Source: Streptomyces pinistramenti (GTDB lineage: Bacteria > Actinomycetota > Actinomycetes > Streptomycetales > Streptomycetaceae). Taken from it: a stretch of DNA of 55,478 nt. The notes under the pieces were generated by a model. That model ran no database searches. It saw only the letters and a list, made by a program, of their open reading frames with translations, and was not told the DNA's origin. Position numbers and translations under genes: made by a program. Of the stretch, positions 32,374-40,692 are shown in pieces. The stretch is from assembly GCF_020564935.1 (NCBI RefSeq), contig NZ_JAJCXB010000051.1, forward strand, positions 1 through 55,478. The letters run 5' to 3'. How positions within the stretch are numbered: the stretch's first letter is position 1; the number at the start of each line of letters is the position of its first letter.

Positions 32374-34038
32374 ATGAACGACACCGAAGGCACCACGACG
32401 CACCACGTCATTCCGCTTCCGCGGCGGGCCGACGGCACGGCGGACGGCGGCGCGGGCTGCCTCCTGGACGAGGGCACCGGGATCGAGGCGCAGCCCGGCA
32501 CCGCATGCGTCGCACAGTGGCTGCGGGCCACCGTCGGAGCCGCCACCGGCCTGCCGCTGCCGCCCCATGACGTCTCCTGCACCAGCCGCATCCTGCTGCG
32601 CATCGCACCGGAGACCGGGCGTGAGCTCGGCCCCGAGGGCTACCGCCTCGTCATCGGGGACGGGCTCGTCACCCTGGAGGGCGGCGGCGAAGCCGGGCTG
32701 TTCTGGGGCGCCCAGACCCTCCGTCAACTCCTCGGCCCCGACGCCTTCCGGCGGGCCCCGCTCGCCCCTGACCTCCGCGCCTGGCCGCTGCCTGCCCTGC
32801 GCATCGACGACGCGCCCCGCTTCGCCTGGCGCGGCACGATGCTCGACGTGGCCCGGCACTTCACGCCCAAGGACGGCGTCCTACGCTGGATCGACCTGCT
32901 GGCCGCGCACAAACTGAACGTCCTGCACCTGCACCTGACCGACGACCAGGGCTGGCGCATCGAGATCGCACGCCACCCCGAACTCACCCGCACCGGCAGC
33001 TGGCGCGAACGCACCAAACTCGGCCACCGCGCCTCCCCGCTCTGGGACGAGCGCCCGTACGGCGGTCACTACACCCAGGACGACATCCGCGAGATCGTCG
33101 CGTACGCCGCCCAGCGGCATATCACCGTCGTCCCGGAGATCGACATCCCCGGCCACTCGCAGGCCGCCATCGCGGCGTACCCCGAACTCGGCAACACCGA
33201 CGTCATCGACACCACCTCCCTGAAGGTATGGGACACCTGGGGCGTCAACCCGAACGTACTCGCCCCCACTGACAACACCCTCCGCTTCTACGAAGAGGTC
33301 CTGGAGGAGGTGCTGGAACTCTTCCCCTCGCCGTTCGTGCACATCGGCGGCGACGAATGCCCCAAGGACCAGTGGAAGGCGTCCGCCACCGCGCAGGCCC
33401 GCATCGCCGAACTCGGCCTGGACGGCGAGGACGGGCTGCAGAGCTGGTTCATCCGGCACTTCGACCGCTGGCTCGCCGACCGCGGCCGGCGGCTCATCGG
33501 CTGGGACGAGATCCTCGAAGGCGGCCTCGCCCGGGGTGCCGCCGTCGCCTCCTGGCGCGGCTACGCGGGCGGGGTCGCCGCCGCCCGCGCGGGCCACGAC
33601 GTCGTCATGTGCCCCGAGCAGCAGGTCTACCTGGACCACCGTCAGCACCCGGGCCCCGACGAGCCGGTACCGCTCGGCTTCGTACGGACCCTGGAGGACG
33701 TCTACCGCTTTGAACCGCTGCCGCCGCAGCTGACGGACAGCGAGGCCGCGCACGTGCTCGGCACCCAGGCCAACGTCTGGACCGAGGTCATGGAAAGTCA
33801 GCAGCGCATCGACTACCAGGTCTTTCCCCGCCTCGCCGCGTTCGCCGAGGTCGCCTGGTCGCAGCTGCCGGCCCCCAAGGACCGCGACTACCAGGAATTC
33901 ACCCGGCGGATGACCGTCCACTACCGCCGGCTCGACGCCCTGGGGGTCGCCTACCGCCCGCCGACCGGCCCGCTTCCTTGGCAGAAGCGCCCCGGACTGC
34001 TCGGACGCCCGATCGAGGGGGCGCCCCCAAACGTGTGA
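32374..34038 (+). CDS. Beta-N-acetylhexosaminidase, GH20, cytoplasmic
   Basis: A 554-residue GH20 enzyme that removes terminal GlcNAc or GalNAc by substrate-assisted catalysis. The catalytic Asp-Glu pair is D327-E328 in HIGGDECPKDQW. The N-terminal GH20b domain covers about 1-140. The barrel begins at RFAWRGTMLDVARHF and includes LHLHLTDDQGWRIEI and VVPEIDIPGHSQ. There is no signal peptide, so it acts on imported sugar inside the cell, in line with its place after two permeases. AAGGA lies upstream of the ATG, which is one base after the permease stop. Chitobiose-type substrates are likely but not proven. Confidence 0.94.
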   Translation: MNDTEGTTTHHVIPLPRRADGTADGGAGCLLDEGTGIEAQPGTACVAQWLRATVGAATGLPLPPHDVSCTSRILLRIAPETGRELGPEGYRLVIGDGLVTLEGGGEAGLFWGAQTLRQLLGPDAFRRAPLAPDLRAWPLPALRIDDAPRFAWRGTMLDVARHFTPKDGVLRWIDLLAAHKLNVLHLHLTDDQGWRIEIARHPELTRTGSWRERTKLGHRASPLWDERPYGGHYTQDDIREIVAYAAQRHITVVPEIDIPGHSQAAIAAYPELGNTDVIDTTSLKVWDTWGVNPNVLAPTDNTLRFYEEVLEEVLELFPSPFVHIGGDECPKDQWKASATAQARIAELGLDGEDGLQSWFIRHFDRWLADRGRRLIGWDEILEGGLARGAAVASWRGYAGGVAAARAGHDVVMCPEQQVYLDHRQHPGPDEPVPLGFVRTLEDVYRFEPLPPQLTDSEAAHVLGTQANVWTEVMESQQRIDYQVFPRLAAFAEVAWSQLPAPKDRDYQEFTRRMTVHYRRLDALGVAYRPPTGPLPWQKRPGLLGRPIEGAPPNV

Positions 34039-34348
34039 GCCCGAGTGCAAGGAGGGCGCCCGTGCGGCCGGTCCCTGGGACCGTGGTCCGCGCACCGCCG
34101 CACGGGCGGCCCGCACCGTACGACGACCACGCCCGACGCACCACCAGGAGGGCCATCGCGCCTTCTTCGGGGCTCCTCGGCACGGCGGACGAAACCGGAC
34201 CAGCTCACCCGTCGGGGGCGGAATACCGCTTCGTGGACCCTCGCGCCGTGGGCCCGGGAAGATGTGCCAGAGTTGCCACGTCCGGGCCGTGAGCACGTAC
34301 CGTACGGCGGAGCGGAACTGCCGGGACACCGGGGAAGGGGCAGCTGGC
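34039..34348 (+). other. 310-base spacer before the xanthine-dehydrogenase-like operon
   Basis: No supported gene lies here. There is a small GGTCCCTGGGACC dyad after the hexosaminidase stop that may be a weak terminator. Near the right end GGGGAAGGGG (34331-34340) is the ribosome site of the next gene. No clear operator is seen. Confidence 0.5.
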
Positions 34349-35245
34349 TTGACCATGCACGCACCGCAGGCGTCGCACACGGTGACGTTGCCGGCCTCGC
34401 TCGACGAGGCGGTGGCGGCGCTCACCGCCATGCCCGCCGCCGTACCCGTCGCGGGCGGCACCGATCTCATGGCGGCGGTCAACGCCGGACTCCTCAGACC
34501 GGCCGGTCTGGTGGGCCTCGCCCGGATCAGCGAAATCCGCGGCTGGCAGTACCAGGACGGCCACGCACTGCTCGGCGCCGGACTCACCCTCGCCCGCATC
34601 GGACGCCCCGACTTCGCCGCGCTGATCCCGGGACTCGCCGCCGCCGCCCGCGCGGCAGGCCCCCCGCAGATCCGCAACGCAGGGACGCTCGGCGGCAACA
34701 TCGTCAGTTCCGCGCCGACCGGCGACACCCTGCCGGTGCTCGCCGCCCTGGAAGCCACCCTGATCATCGCGGGCCCCGGGGGCGACCGGCGCGAGATCCC
34801 GGTCAGCCATCTCCTGGCCGGCCGCGAGATGCTGCGGCCCGGTGAACTCGTCGGCTACGTACGGGTGCCGCTGCTGCACGCCCCGCAGACCTTCCTCAAG
34901 GCCACCGGCCGCACCGGACCGGGCCGCGCCACCGCGTCCGTCGCGCTGGTACTCGACCCGGCCAGGCGCGGCGTGCGCTGCGCGGTGGGCGCGGTCGCCG
35001 CGATGCCGCTGCGCCCCCTGGAGGCCGAGCAGTGGGTGGCCTCCCTCATCGACTGGGACGGCGAACGCGGCCTGGTACCGGAGGCGCTGGCGGCCTTCGG
35101 TGACTACGTCGCCGCCGCCTGCATCCCCGACCCGGCGCCGCCGCAGGACGGCTCCGAGCCGCAGACCCTGCCGCCCGCCGCGCTGCACCTGCGCCGTACG
35201 GTGGCAGCCCTGGCCCGCCGCGCACTTGGGAGGGCGCTCTCGTGA
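34349..35245 (+). CDS. FAD-binding subunit of a xanthine-dehydrogenase-like complex
   Basis: A 298-residue CoxM/XdhB-type subunit that would carry FAD between the iron-sulfur and NAD(P) or quinone sites. The FAD loops are conserved: VPVAGGTDLMAAVN (first loop) and RNAGTLGGNIVSSAPTGDTL (second loop). TTG 34349 is preferred over ATG 34355 because GGGGAAGGGG ends eight bases upstream. Its stop overlaps the next gene in a GTGA, so all three subunits are translationally coupled. Confidence 0.85.
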   Translation: MTMHAPQASHTVTLPASLDEAVAALTAMPAAVPVAGGTDLMAAVNAGLLRPAGLVGLARISEIRGWQYQDGHALLGAGLTLARIGRPDFAALIPGLAAAARAAGPPQIRNAGTLGGNIVSSAPTGDTLPVLAALEATLIIAGPGGDRREIPVSHLLAGREMLRPGELVGYVRVPLLHAPQTFLKATGRTGPGRATASVALVLDPARRGVRCAVGAVAAMPLRPLEAEQWVASLIDWDGERGLVPEALAAFGDYVAAACIPDPAPPQDGSEPQTLPPAALHLRRTVAALARRALGRALS

Positions 35246-37992
35246 GCGACGACAACCGCAGGCAGCAGCCTGAACAGGGCTGGCAGCCGCTGCCGCAGGG
35301 CGGCGAGTACGAGCAGGAGGCCACGGCCTTCGTGCAGCTGCCCGAAGGCTTCACCACCGGCGCCCTGGGCGGCACCGGGGCACCGGGCGACTACTACGCG
35401 CCCGGCGCCGACCCGCTCGCCGCCCCCGGCCACGGCTACGTCCCGCCCGCCTCCTTCACCCCGCCGATCCCCGGCGCCGGCACCGACCCGTCGGCCACCG
35501 GCCAGTGGACGATGCCGTTCGCAGGCCCCTCCGCCGGATACGCCGATCCGTCGGCCGGCTACCCGGCCCAGGACGCCGCGCACCAGGGCCCGTCGGCGGG
35601 CCACCCGGCCAACGCGCCCGGAGACGACCGGCAGTGGGGCGGCGACCGGGTCGACTGGCCGGTCGCGGGCAGCGCCGAGGCGGCAGGCACGGGATCGTGG
35701 TCGGTGCCCGCCGCACCGGACGACGTCCTGGACGAATCCGGCGAATACCTCGTCGGCAACGACGGCCTGACCGCACATCCGGGCCACCCGGGACAGGGCG
35801 GCCACCAAGGCGGCTACGGCGACCCGGGCCAGGGCTACGCCCGCTCCGGCGACACGTACGGCCAGGGCATCAGCTACGGGGCGTCCGGCGACACCTACGG
35901 CGGCCAGGCCGGCGGCTACGGGCACTCCGGAGACACCTACGGCGGAGCGCACGGCCTCTACGGCAACGCGCCCGGCACCCCGCAGGGCACCGGGCAGGAC
36001 ACGGTCCACGACGGCGGCGCCGCGCACGACGCGGGGCACGGCACCGGAGCCGGACACGGCGCAGGGCACGGCCCTGACGTCGGCACCGGGCAGCCCGACC
36101 ACCGGCACTTCCCCATCGGGCAGCCGCCCGCCGGCGGCCACGCCCCGGACGGCACGGACCTCCCGGCCGCCCCGGAGCCCGCGGGCCACCCCATGGCACA
36201 GGACCCGCTGTTCGGCGGCATCGCGGACGAGGCGTACGCACCCGGCGGCGGCCTTCCGGGCCAGGACGGCACGCACCGGGCGGACGCCCCCTACGGGACC
36301 GGTCCGGCCGTCCCGGAGGCCCCGGCAGGCGGCGCGACCGGCCACTGGTCGCTGCCTGCCGACGCCCTGGCCCAGTGGCCGCCGGCCGCCGATGCCGCAC
36401 CCCGGCACGACACCCCCGATGCCCCGGACCACGGCCCGGCGGACGGCACCGAAGGCGGCGCGCCGGTCGGCGGATCGCCGTGGACGGTCCCGGCGCCTCG
36501 CGACGAACAGCCGGACGCAGCGGGCCGGTTCACGGCCGACACGGCGCGCGAGACCGGATACGGGACGTACCCGGCGTACGAGGCCGCGCCCTACGAAGGA
36601 CCGCACCCCGGCACGGCGACGCCTGCACCCGGCATGACGCCGGAGGCCCTCGACGGGCCGGACGCGCCCCAGGCCGGGCCCACCGGGACGGCCACGGAGC
36701 AGGAACAGGACCGGGAGCAGGAGCACGCGGACGCCGTCCCGGAGACGCACGCGATTCCGGAGACGCACGCTGTCCCGGAGACGCACGCGACCCCGGAGAC
36801 ACACGCTGTCCCGGAAGCGGCCGTGGCCCCGGAGGCGGATGCCCCGGAGGGCGACGCCGTCGGTGGGACCTTCGCGTCGGCCCAGCCCCCGGTTCACGGC
36901 GGGCCCGAGGACGCCGCAGGTGCGGCAATCGCGGCGGCGGGCGCGGCTGTTGCCGCCGACGCCGGCCCGGCGGACACCGCGACCGGCCCGTCCGCCCCTG
37001 CCGCCCCGGAGGCAGTGGCGGCCCCCGCCGCACCCGGTGGTGACCTTCACGCCGCGCCGGAATCGGAGCCAACCACCGCCAACGGCCCGGCAGTTCCCGT
37101 CGAGCCCCACGGCCCGGCCGCCGAGCACGGCGACCCGTCCGACCCGGCAGCCCTGGCCACCGACCCGGCACCCGGCACCCCGGAGTCCACCCCGCACTCC
37201 GACCCCGAGAACGCCCCCCAGGACAGCCCCCAGGGTGCCCCCGAAGGCACCCCCCAGGTCGTCCCGCACTACGACCCCGACCTCGCCGGGGGCTCCGACG
37301 CCTACGCCGAGGAGCATCCGCACGCCTCGTACGTGCTGCGGGTCAACGGCGCCGACCGGCCGGTCACCGACGCGTGGATCGGCGAGTCGCTGCTCTACGT
37401 CCTGCGGGAGCGGCTGGGGCTTGCCGGGGCCAAGGACGGCTGTTCGCAAGGGGAGTGCGGGGCCTGCTCGGTCCAGGTGGACGGCCGGCTGGTCGCCTCC
37501 TGCCTGGTGCCCGCGGCCACGACGGCCGGGTGCGAGGTCCGCACGGTGGAGGGGCTCGCGCAGAACGGCGCGCCGTCCGACGTGCAGCGCGCGCTCGCCG
37601 CTTCCGGTGCGGTGCAGTGCGGCTTCTGCGTACCGGGCATGGCGATGACGGTGCACGACCTGTTGGAGGGCAACCACGCTCCCAGCGAGCTGGAGACCCG
37701 TAAGGCGCTGTGCGGCAACCTCTGCCGCTGCTCCGGCTATCGCGGGGTGCTGGACGCCGTCGACGCGGTCGTCCAGGCCCGTGCCCAGGTATCCGAGGCG
37801 GCGGCCGCCCCCCAGGCCCCGGCCGACACTGCCCGCATTCCCCACCAGGCGGGCCCCGCCGACCCCGAGGGCCGTGCCCCGCACGACCCGGCAGCGTACG
37901 AGAACGAGCACACCGGCCACCACCCCGGCGACCCGCACGGGCCGCACCACCAGGGGCCGGGTGCCGATCCGCAGACGGGAGGCCCCGCATGA
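35242..37992 (+). CDS. [2Fe-2S] subunit of a xanthine-dehydrogenase-like complex with a giant disordered N-terminus
   Basis: A 916-residue protein in which only about residues 690-865 form the usual CoxS/XdhC subunit (about 160 residues in relatives). The plant-type cluster ligands are C734, C739, C742 and C754 (CSQGECGACSVQVDG). The second cluster has C793, C796, C828 and C830 (CGFCVPG, CGNLCRC). Residues 1-690 are low-complexity, rich in Gly, Pro, Ala, Asp and Glu. They contain GDTYG repeats (near 196-235), about five PETHA units (near 500-525) and Pro/Ala/Glu-rich stretches; a further His/Pro-rich tail of about 50 residues ends the protein. GTG 35242 overlaps the FAD-subunit stop, so the long extension is part of the gene and not a start error. 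Confidence 0.85.
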   Translation: MSDDNRRQQPEQGWQPLPQGGEYEQEATAFVQLPEGFTTGALGGTGAPGDYYAPGADPLAAPGHGYVPPASFTPPIPGAGTDPSATGQWTMPFAGPSAGYADPSAGYPAQDAAHQGPSAGHPANAPGDDRQWGGDRVDWPVAGSAEAAGTGSWSVPAAPDDVLDESGEYLVGNDGLTAHPGHPGQGGHQGGYGDPGQGYARSGDTYGQGISYGASGDTYGGQAGGYGHSGDTYGGAHGLYGNAPGTPQGTGQDTVHDGGAAHDAGHGTGAGHGAGHGPDVGTGQPDHRHFPIGQPPAGGHAPDGTDLPAAPEPAGHPMAQDPLFGGIADEAYAPGGGLPGQDGTHRADAPYGTGPAVPEAPAGGATGHWSLPADALAQWPPAADAAPRHDTPDAPDHGPADGTEGGAPVGGSPWTVPAPRDEQPDAAGRFTADTARETGYGTYPAYEAAPYEGPHPGTATPAPGMTPEALDGPDAPQAGPTGTATEQEQDREQEHADAVPETHAIPETHAVPETHATPETHAVPEAAVAPEADAPEGDAVGGTFASAQPPVHGGPEDAAGAAIAAAGAAVAADAGPADTATGPSAPAAPEAVAAPAAPGGDLHAAPESEPTTANGPAVPVEPHGPAAEHGDPSDPAALATDPAPGTPESTPHSDPENAPQDSPQGAPEGTPQVVPHYDPDLAGGSDAYAEEHPHASYVLRVNGADRPVTDAWIGESLLYVLRERLGLAGAKDGCSQGECGACSVQVDGRLVASCLVPAATTAGCEVRTVEGLAQNGAPSDVQRALAASGAVQCGFCVPGMAMTVHDLLEGNHAPSELETRKALCGNLCRCSGYRGVLDAVDAVVQARAQVSEAAAAPQAPADTARIPHQAGPADPEGRAPHDPAAYENEHTGHHPGDPHGPHHQGPGADPQTGGPA

Positions 37993-40328
37993 GCGGTACG
38001 ACCGACGGAGCCGGAGCCGCCACCGCGACCCCCCCGGCCGGCATCCCGATTCCCCCCGTCGAGCCGCCGCCGCACGGTCTGGGCGTCTCCCTGCCGCCCG
38101 CCGACGCCCCGGCGAAGACCCAGGGGACGTTCCCGTACGCCGCCGACCTGTGGGCCGAGGGACTGCTGTGGGCCGCGGTGCTGCGCTCCCCGCATCCGCG
38201 CGCGCGGATCGTGTCCCTGGACACCCGGCAGGCCGCCGAGATGCCCGGGGTGCGGGCCGTCATCACGCACGAGGACGTCCCGGGCGACGCCGGGCACGGC
38301 CGGGGCACCGCCGACCGGCCGGTGTTCGCCAAGGACGAGGTGCGCCACCACGGCGAGCCGATCGCCGCGGTCGCCGCCGACCACCCCGACACCGCCCGGC
38401 TCGCCGCCGCGGCCATCGCCGTCGAGTACGAACTGCTGGACGCCGTCACCGACCCGCAACTCGCCTTCGAGGCCGAGCCGTTGCACCCGGACGGCAACCT
38501 CATCCGGCACATCCCGCTCCGCTTCGGTGACGCCGAGGCGGTCGGTGAGGTGATGGTCGAGGGGCTCTACCGGATCGGCCGCCAGGACCCCGCGCCCATC
38601 GGGGCCGAGGCCGGGCTCGCCGTGCCGCGCCCCGACGGCGGGGTGGAGATCTACACCGCGTCCACCGATCCGCACACCGACCGCGACCTGGCCGCCGCCT
38701 CCTTCGGCCTCGACCCGGAGCGCGTCAAGGTCGTGGTGACCGGCGTGCCCGGGGCGACCGCCGACCGCGAGGACCCCGGTATCCAGCTCTCCCTGGGGCT
38801 GCTCGCGCTGCGCACCGGCTGCCCCGTCAAGCTCGCCGCCACCCGCGAGGAGTCCTTCCTCGCCCACGCGCACCGCCACCCGACCCTGCTGCGCTATCGC
38901 CACCATGCCGACGGCGAGGGCCAGTTGGTGAAGGTGGAGGCGCAGATCCTGATGGACGCCGGTGCCTACGCGGACACCTCGGCCGATGCGCTGGCCGCCG
39001 CCGTCTCCTTCGCCTGCGGCCCGTACGTCGTGCCGCACGCCGTGATCGAGGGCTGGGCGGTGCGCACCAACAACCCGCCGTCAGGACACATGCGCGGCGA
39101 GGGCGCGCTTCAGGTCTGCGCGGCCCACGAGGGCCAGATGGACAAGCTGGCGGCCAGGCTGGGGCTCGAACCGGACGAGATCCGCAGGCGCAATGTGATG
39201 GCCACCGGTGACCTGCTGCCCACGGGACAGACGGTCACCTGCCCCGCCCCGGTCGGCGAACTGCTGCGCGCCGTCAAGGAAGCGCCGCTGCCGGACCTGC
39301 CCAAGGACACCCCCGAAGCGGAGTGGCTGCTTCCGGGCGGTCCCGAGGGCGCGGGGGAGCCGGGCGCGGTGCGCCGGGGCGTCGGGTACGCGCTGGGCAT
39401 GGTGCACATGCTGGGCGCCGAGGGCGCCGACGAGGTGTCCACCGCGACGGTCAAGGTCAGCGGATCCGTCGCCACCGTCATCTGCTCCGCTGTCGAGACC
39501 GGCGGCGGATTCTCCACCCTGGCCCGGCAGATCGTGCAGGAGACGCTCGGCGTCGACGAGGTCCACGTCGCCGGTGTCGACACCGACCAGCCGCCCGCCG
39601 GGCCCGCCTGCCACGGACGGCACACCTGGGTCTCCGGCGGCGCCGTCGAGCGGGCGGCCAAGATGGTCCGTACGCAGCTGCTCCAGCCGCTGGCCCACAA
39701 GTTCGGGATGTCCACCGAGCTGCTGCAGATCACCGACGGCAAGATCACGTCGTACGACGGGGTGCTCAGCACGACCGTCGCCGAGGCGCTGGACGGCAAG
39801 GAACTGTGGGCCACCGCCCAGTGCCGGCCGCACCCCACCGAACCGCTCGACGACACCGGGCAGGGCGACGCCTTCGTCGGGCTCGCCTTCTGCGCGATCC
39901 GCTGTGTCGCCGATGTCGACATCGAACTGGGCACCATCCGGGTCGTGGAGATGTCGGTCGCCCAGGATGTCGGCCGGGTGCTCAACCCCCGGCAGCTGCG
40001 GGCGCGCATCGAGGCCGGTGTCACGCAGGGCCTGGGCGCCGCGCTCATGGAGAACCTGCGGACCACCCGCGGCCTGGTGCGGCACCCGGACCTGACCGGC
40101 TACGCGCTGCCGACGGCACTGGACGCGCCGGACATCCGGATCGTCAAGCTCGTCGAGGAACGCGACGTGGTGGCGCCGTTCGGTGCCAAGGCCGCCAGCG
40201 CCATCCCGGTCGTCACCTCGCCCGCCGCGGTGGCATCGGCGGTCCGCGCGGCCACCGGACGCCCCATCGGCCGCCTCCCGATCCGCCCGCAGGCGGCGGT
40301 GGCGCAGGCGACGACGCAGGCTAACTGA
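37989..40328 (+). CDS. Molybdopterin-subunit homologue of xanthine dehydrogenase with altered active-site motifs
   Basis: A 779-residue CoxL/XdhA-type large subunit, starting at ATG 37989 in an ATGA overlap. Fold landmarks remain: TQGTFPYAADLWAEG, LRSPHPRARIVSLD, MRGEGALQVCAAHEG, GTIRVVEMSVAQDVGRVLNP. The expected cofactor loops are changed, however. The GGGFGGK-type loop reads VPGATADRED (253-262), the QxxGQG-type loop reads VETGGGFSTLA, and the catalytic Glu of the GAKGVGEP motif is replaced by Ala738 (GAKAASAIPVV). Standard hydroxylase activity is therefore doubtful. I recall similar sequences in other Streptomyces, so it may be a conserved divergent branch rather than a decaying gene. Confidence 0.82.
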   Translation: MSGTTDGAGAATATPPAGIPIPPVEPPPHGLGVSLPPADAPAKTQGTFPYAADLWAEGLLWAAVLRSPHPRARIVSLDTRQAAEMPGVRAVITHEDVPGDAGHGRGTADRPVFAKDEVRHHGEPIAAVAADHPDTARLAAAAIAVEYELLDAVTDPQLAFEAEPLHPDGNLIRHIPLRFGDAEAVGEVMVEGLYRIGRQDPAPIGAEAGLAVPRPDGGVEIYTASTDPHTDRDLAAASFGLDPERVKVVVTGVPGATADREDPGIQLSLGLLALRTGCPVKLAATREESFLAHAHRHPTLLRYRHHADGEGQLVKVEAQILMDAGAYADTSADALAAAVSFACGPYVVPHAVIEGWAVRTNNPPSGHMRGEGALQVCAAHEGQMDKLAARLGLEPDEIRRRNVMATGDLLPTGQTVTCPAPVGELLRAVKEAPLPDLPKDTPEAEWLLPGGPEGAGEPGAVRRGVGYALGMVHMLGAEGADEVSTATVKVSGSVATVICSAVETGGGFSTLARQIVQETLGVDEVHVAGVDTDQPPAGPACHGRHTWVSGGAVERAAKMVRTQLLQPLAHKFGMSTELLQITDGKITSYDGVLSTTVAEALDGKELWATAQCRPHPTEPLDDTGQGDAFVGLAFCAIRCVADVDIELGTIRVVEMSVAQDVGRVLNPRQLRARIEAGVTQGLGAALMENLRTTRGLVRHPDLTGYALPTALDAPDIRIVKLVEERDVVAPFGAKAASAIPVVTSPAAVASAVRAATGRPIGRLPIRPQAAVAQATTQAN

Positions 40329-40350
40329 GACGGCAACCTGGCCGAACAGC

Positions 40351-40388
40351 GGACAGGGCGGTCCACCCGTAGGTGACCCGCCCTGTCC
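40351..40388 (+). terminator. Terminator after the xanthine-dehydrogenase-like operon
   Basis: GGACAGGGCG (40351-40360) pairs with CGCCCTGTCC (40379-40388), an 18-base loop between. It lies between the operon and the convergent tRNA gene. Confidence 0.8.
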
Positions 40389-40409
40389 GAAGCCCCTGTT
40401 GAGGGGCGC

Positions 40410-40484
40410 TGGAGGCCGTGGCGGGAATCGAACCCGCGTAACCCGCTTTGCAGGCGAGTCCCTCAACCACTCGGGCACACGGCC
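40410..40484 (-). tRNA. tRNA-Cys (GCA)
   Basis: The minus strand folds as a 72-nt tRNA plus encoded CCA. Acceptor GGCCGTG/CACGGCC, anticodon stem CTCGC/GCGGG with loop CTGCAAA (anticodon GCA), four-base variable loop, T-arm GCGGGTTCGATTCCCGC. The D-arm stem is only three pairs (CCC/GGG). Confidence 0.93.
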
Positions 40485-40680
40485 GTGATGACGCGATGCC
40501 CCGACTGTAGGCCGGGCGGTGGGGGGCGCGGCAAGGGTGCGGGGCGGGCTGCCATGAGGCTGCAATGTGCGGTTCATGAACGGCCCGGCGGCTCACGGCG
40601 GCCGGGGTCGGACACGCCCTAGGACCGATGGCCTAGGTGAATCCCGTCCTGCGACAGGGGTGTTCCGGATCTGCGGCCCT

Positions 40681-40686
40681 TACGCT
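40681..40686 (+). promoter_or_regulatory. TACGCT -10 element, leaderless MFS gene
   Basis: It ends six bases before the ATG at 40693 and no ribosome site is present. Confidence 0.5.
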
Positions 40687-40692
40687 GGCCCG

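Noticed and set aside
36530..37171. Other frames over the Fe-S subunit extension and over the LAETG repeats
   Set aside because: Repetitive GC-rich sequence opens all six frames. Only one frame is coupled to neighbours by start/stop overlap and has a normal functional domain.
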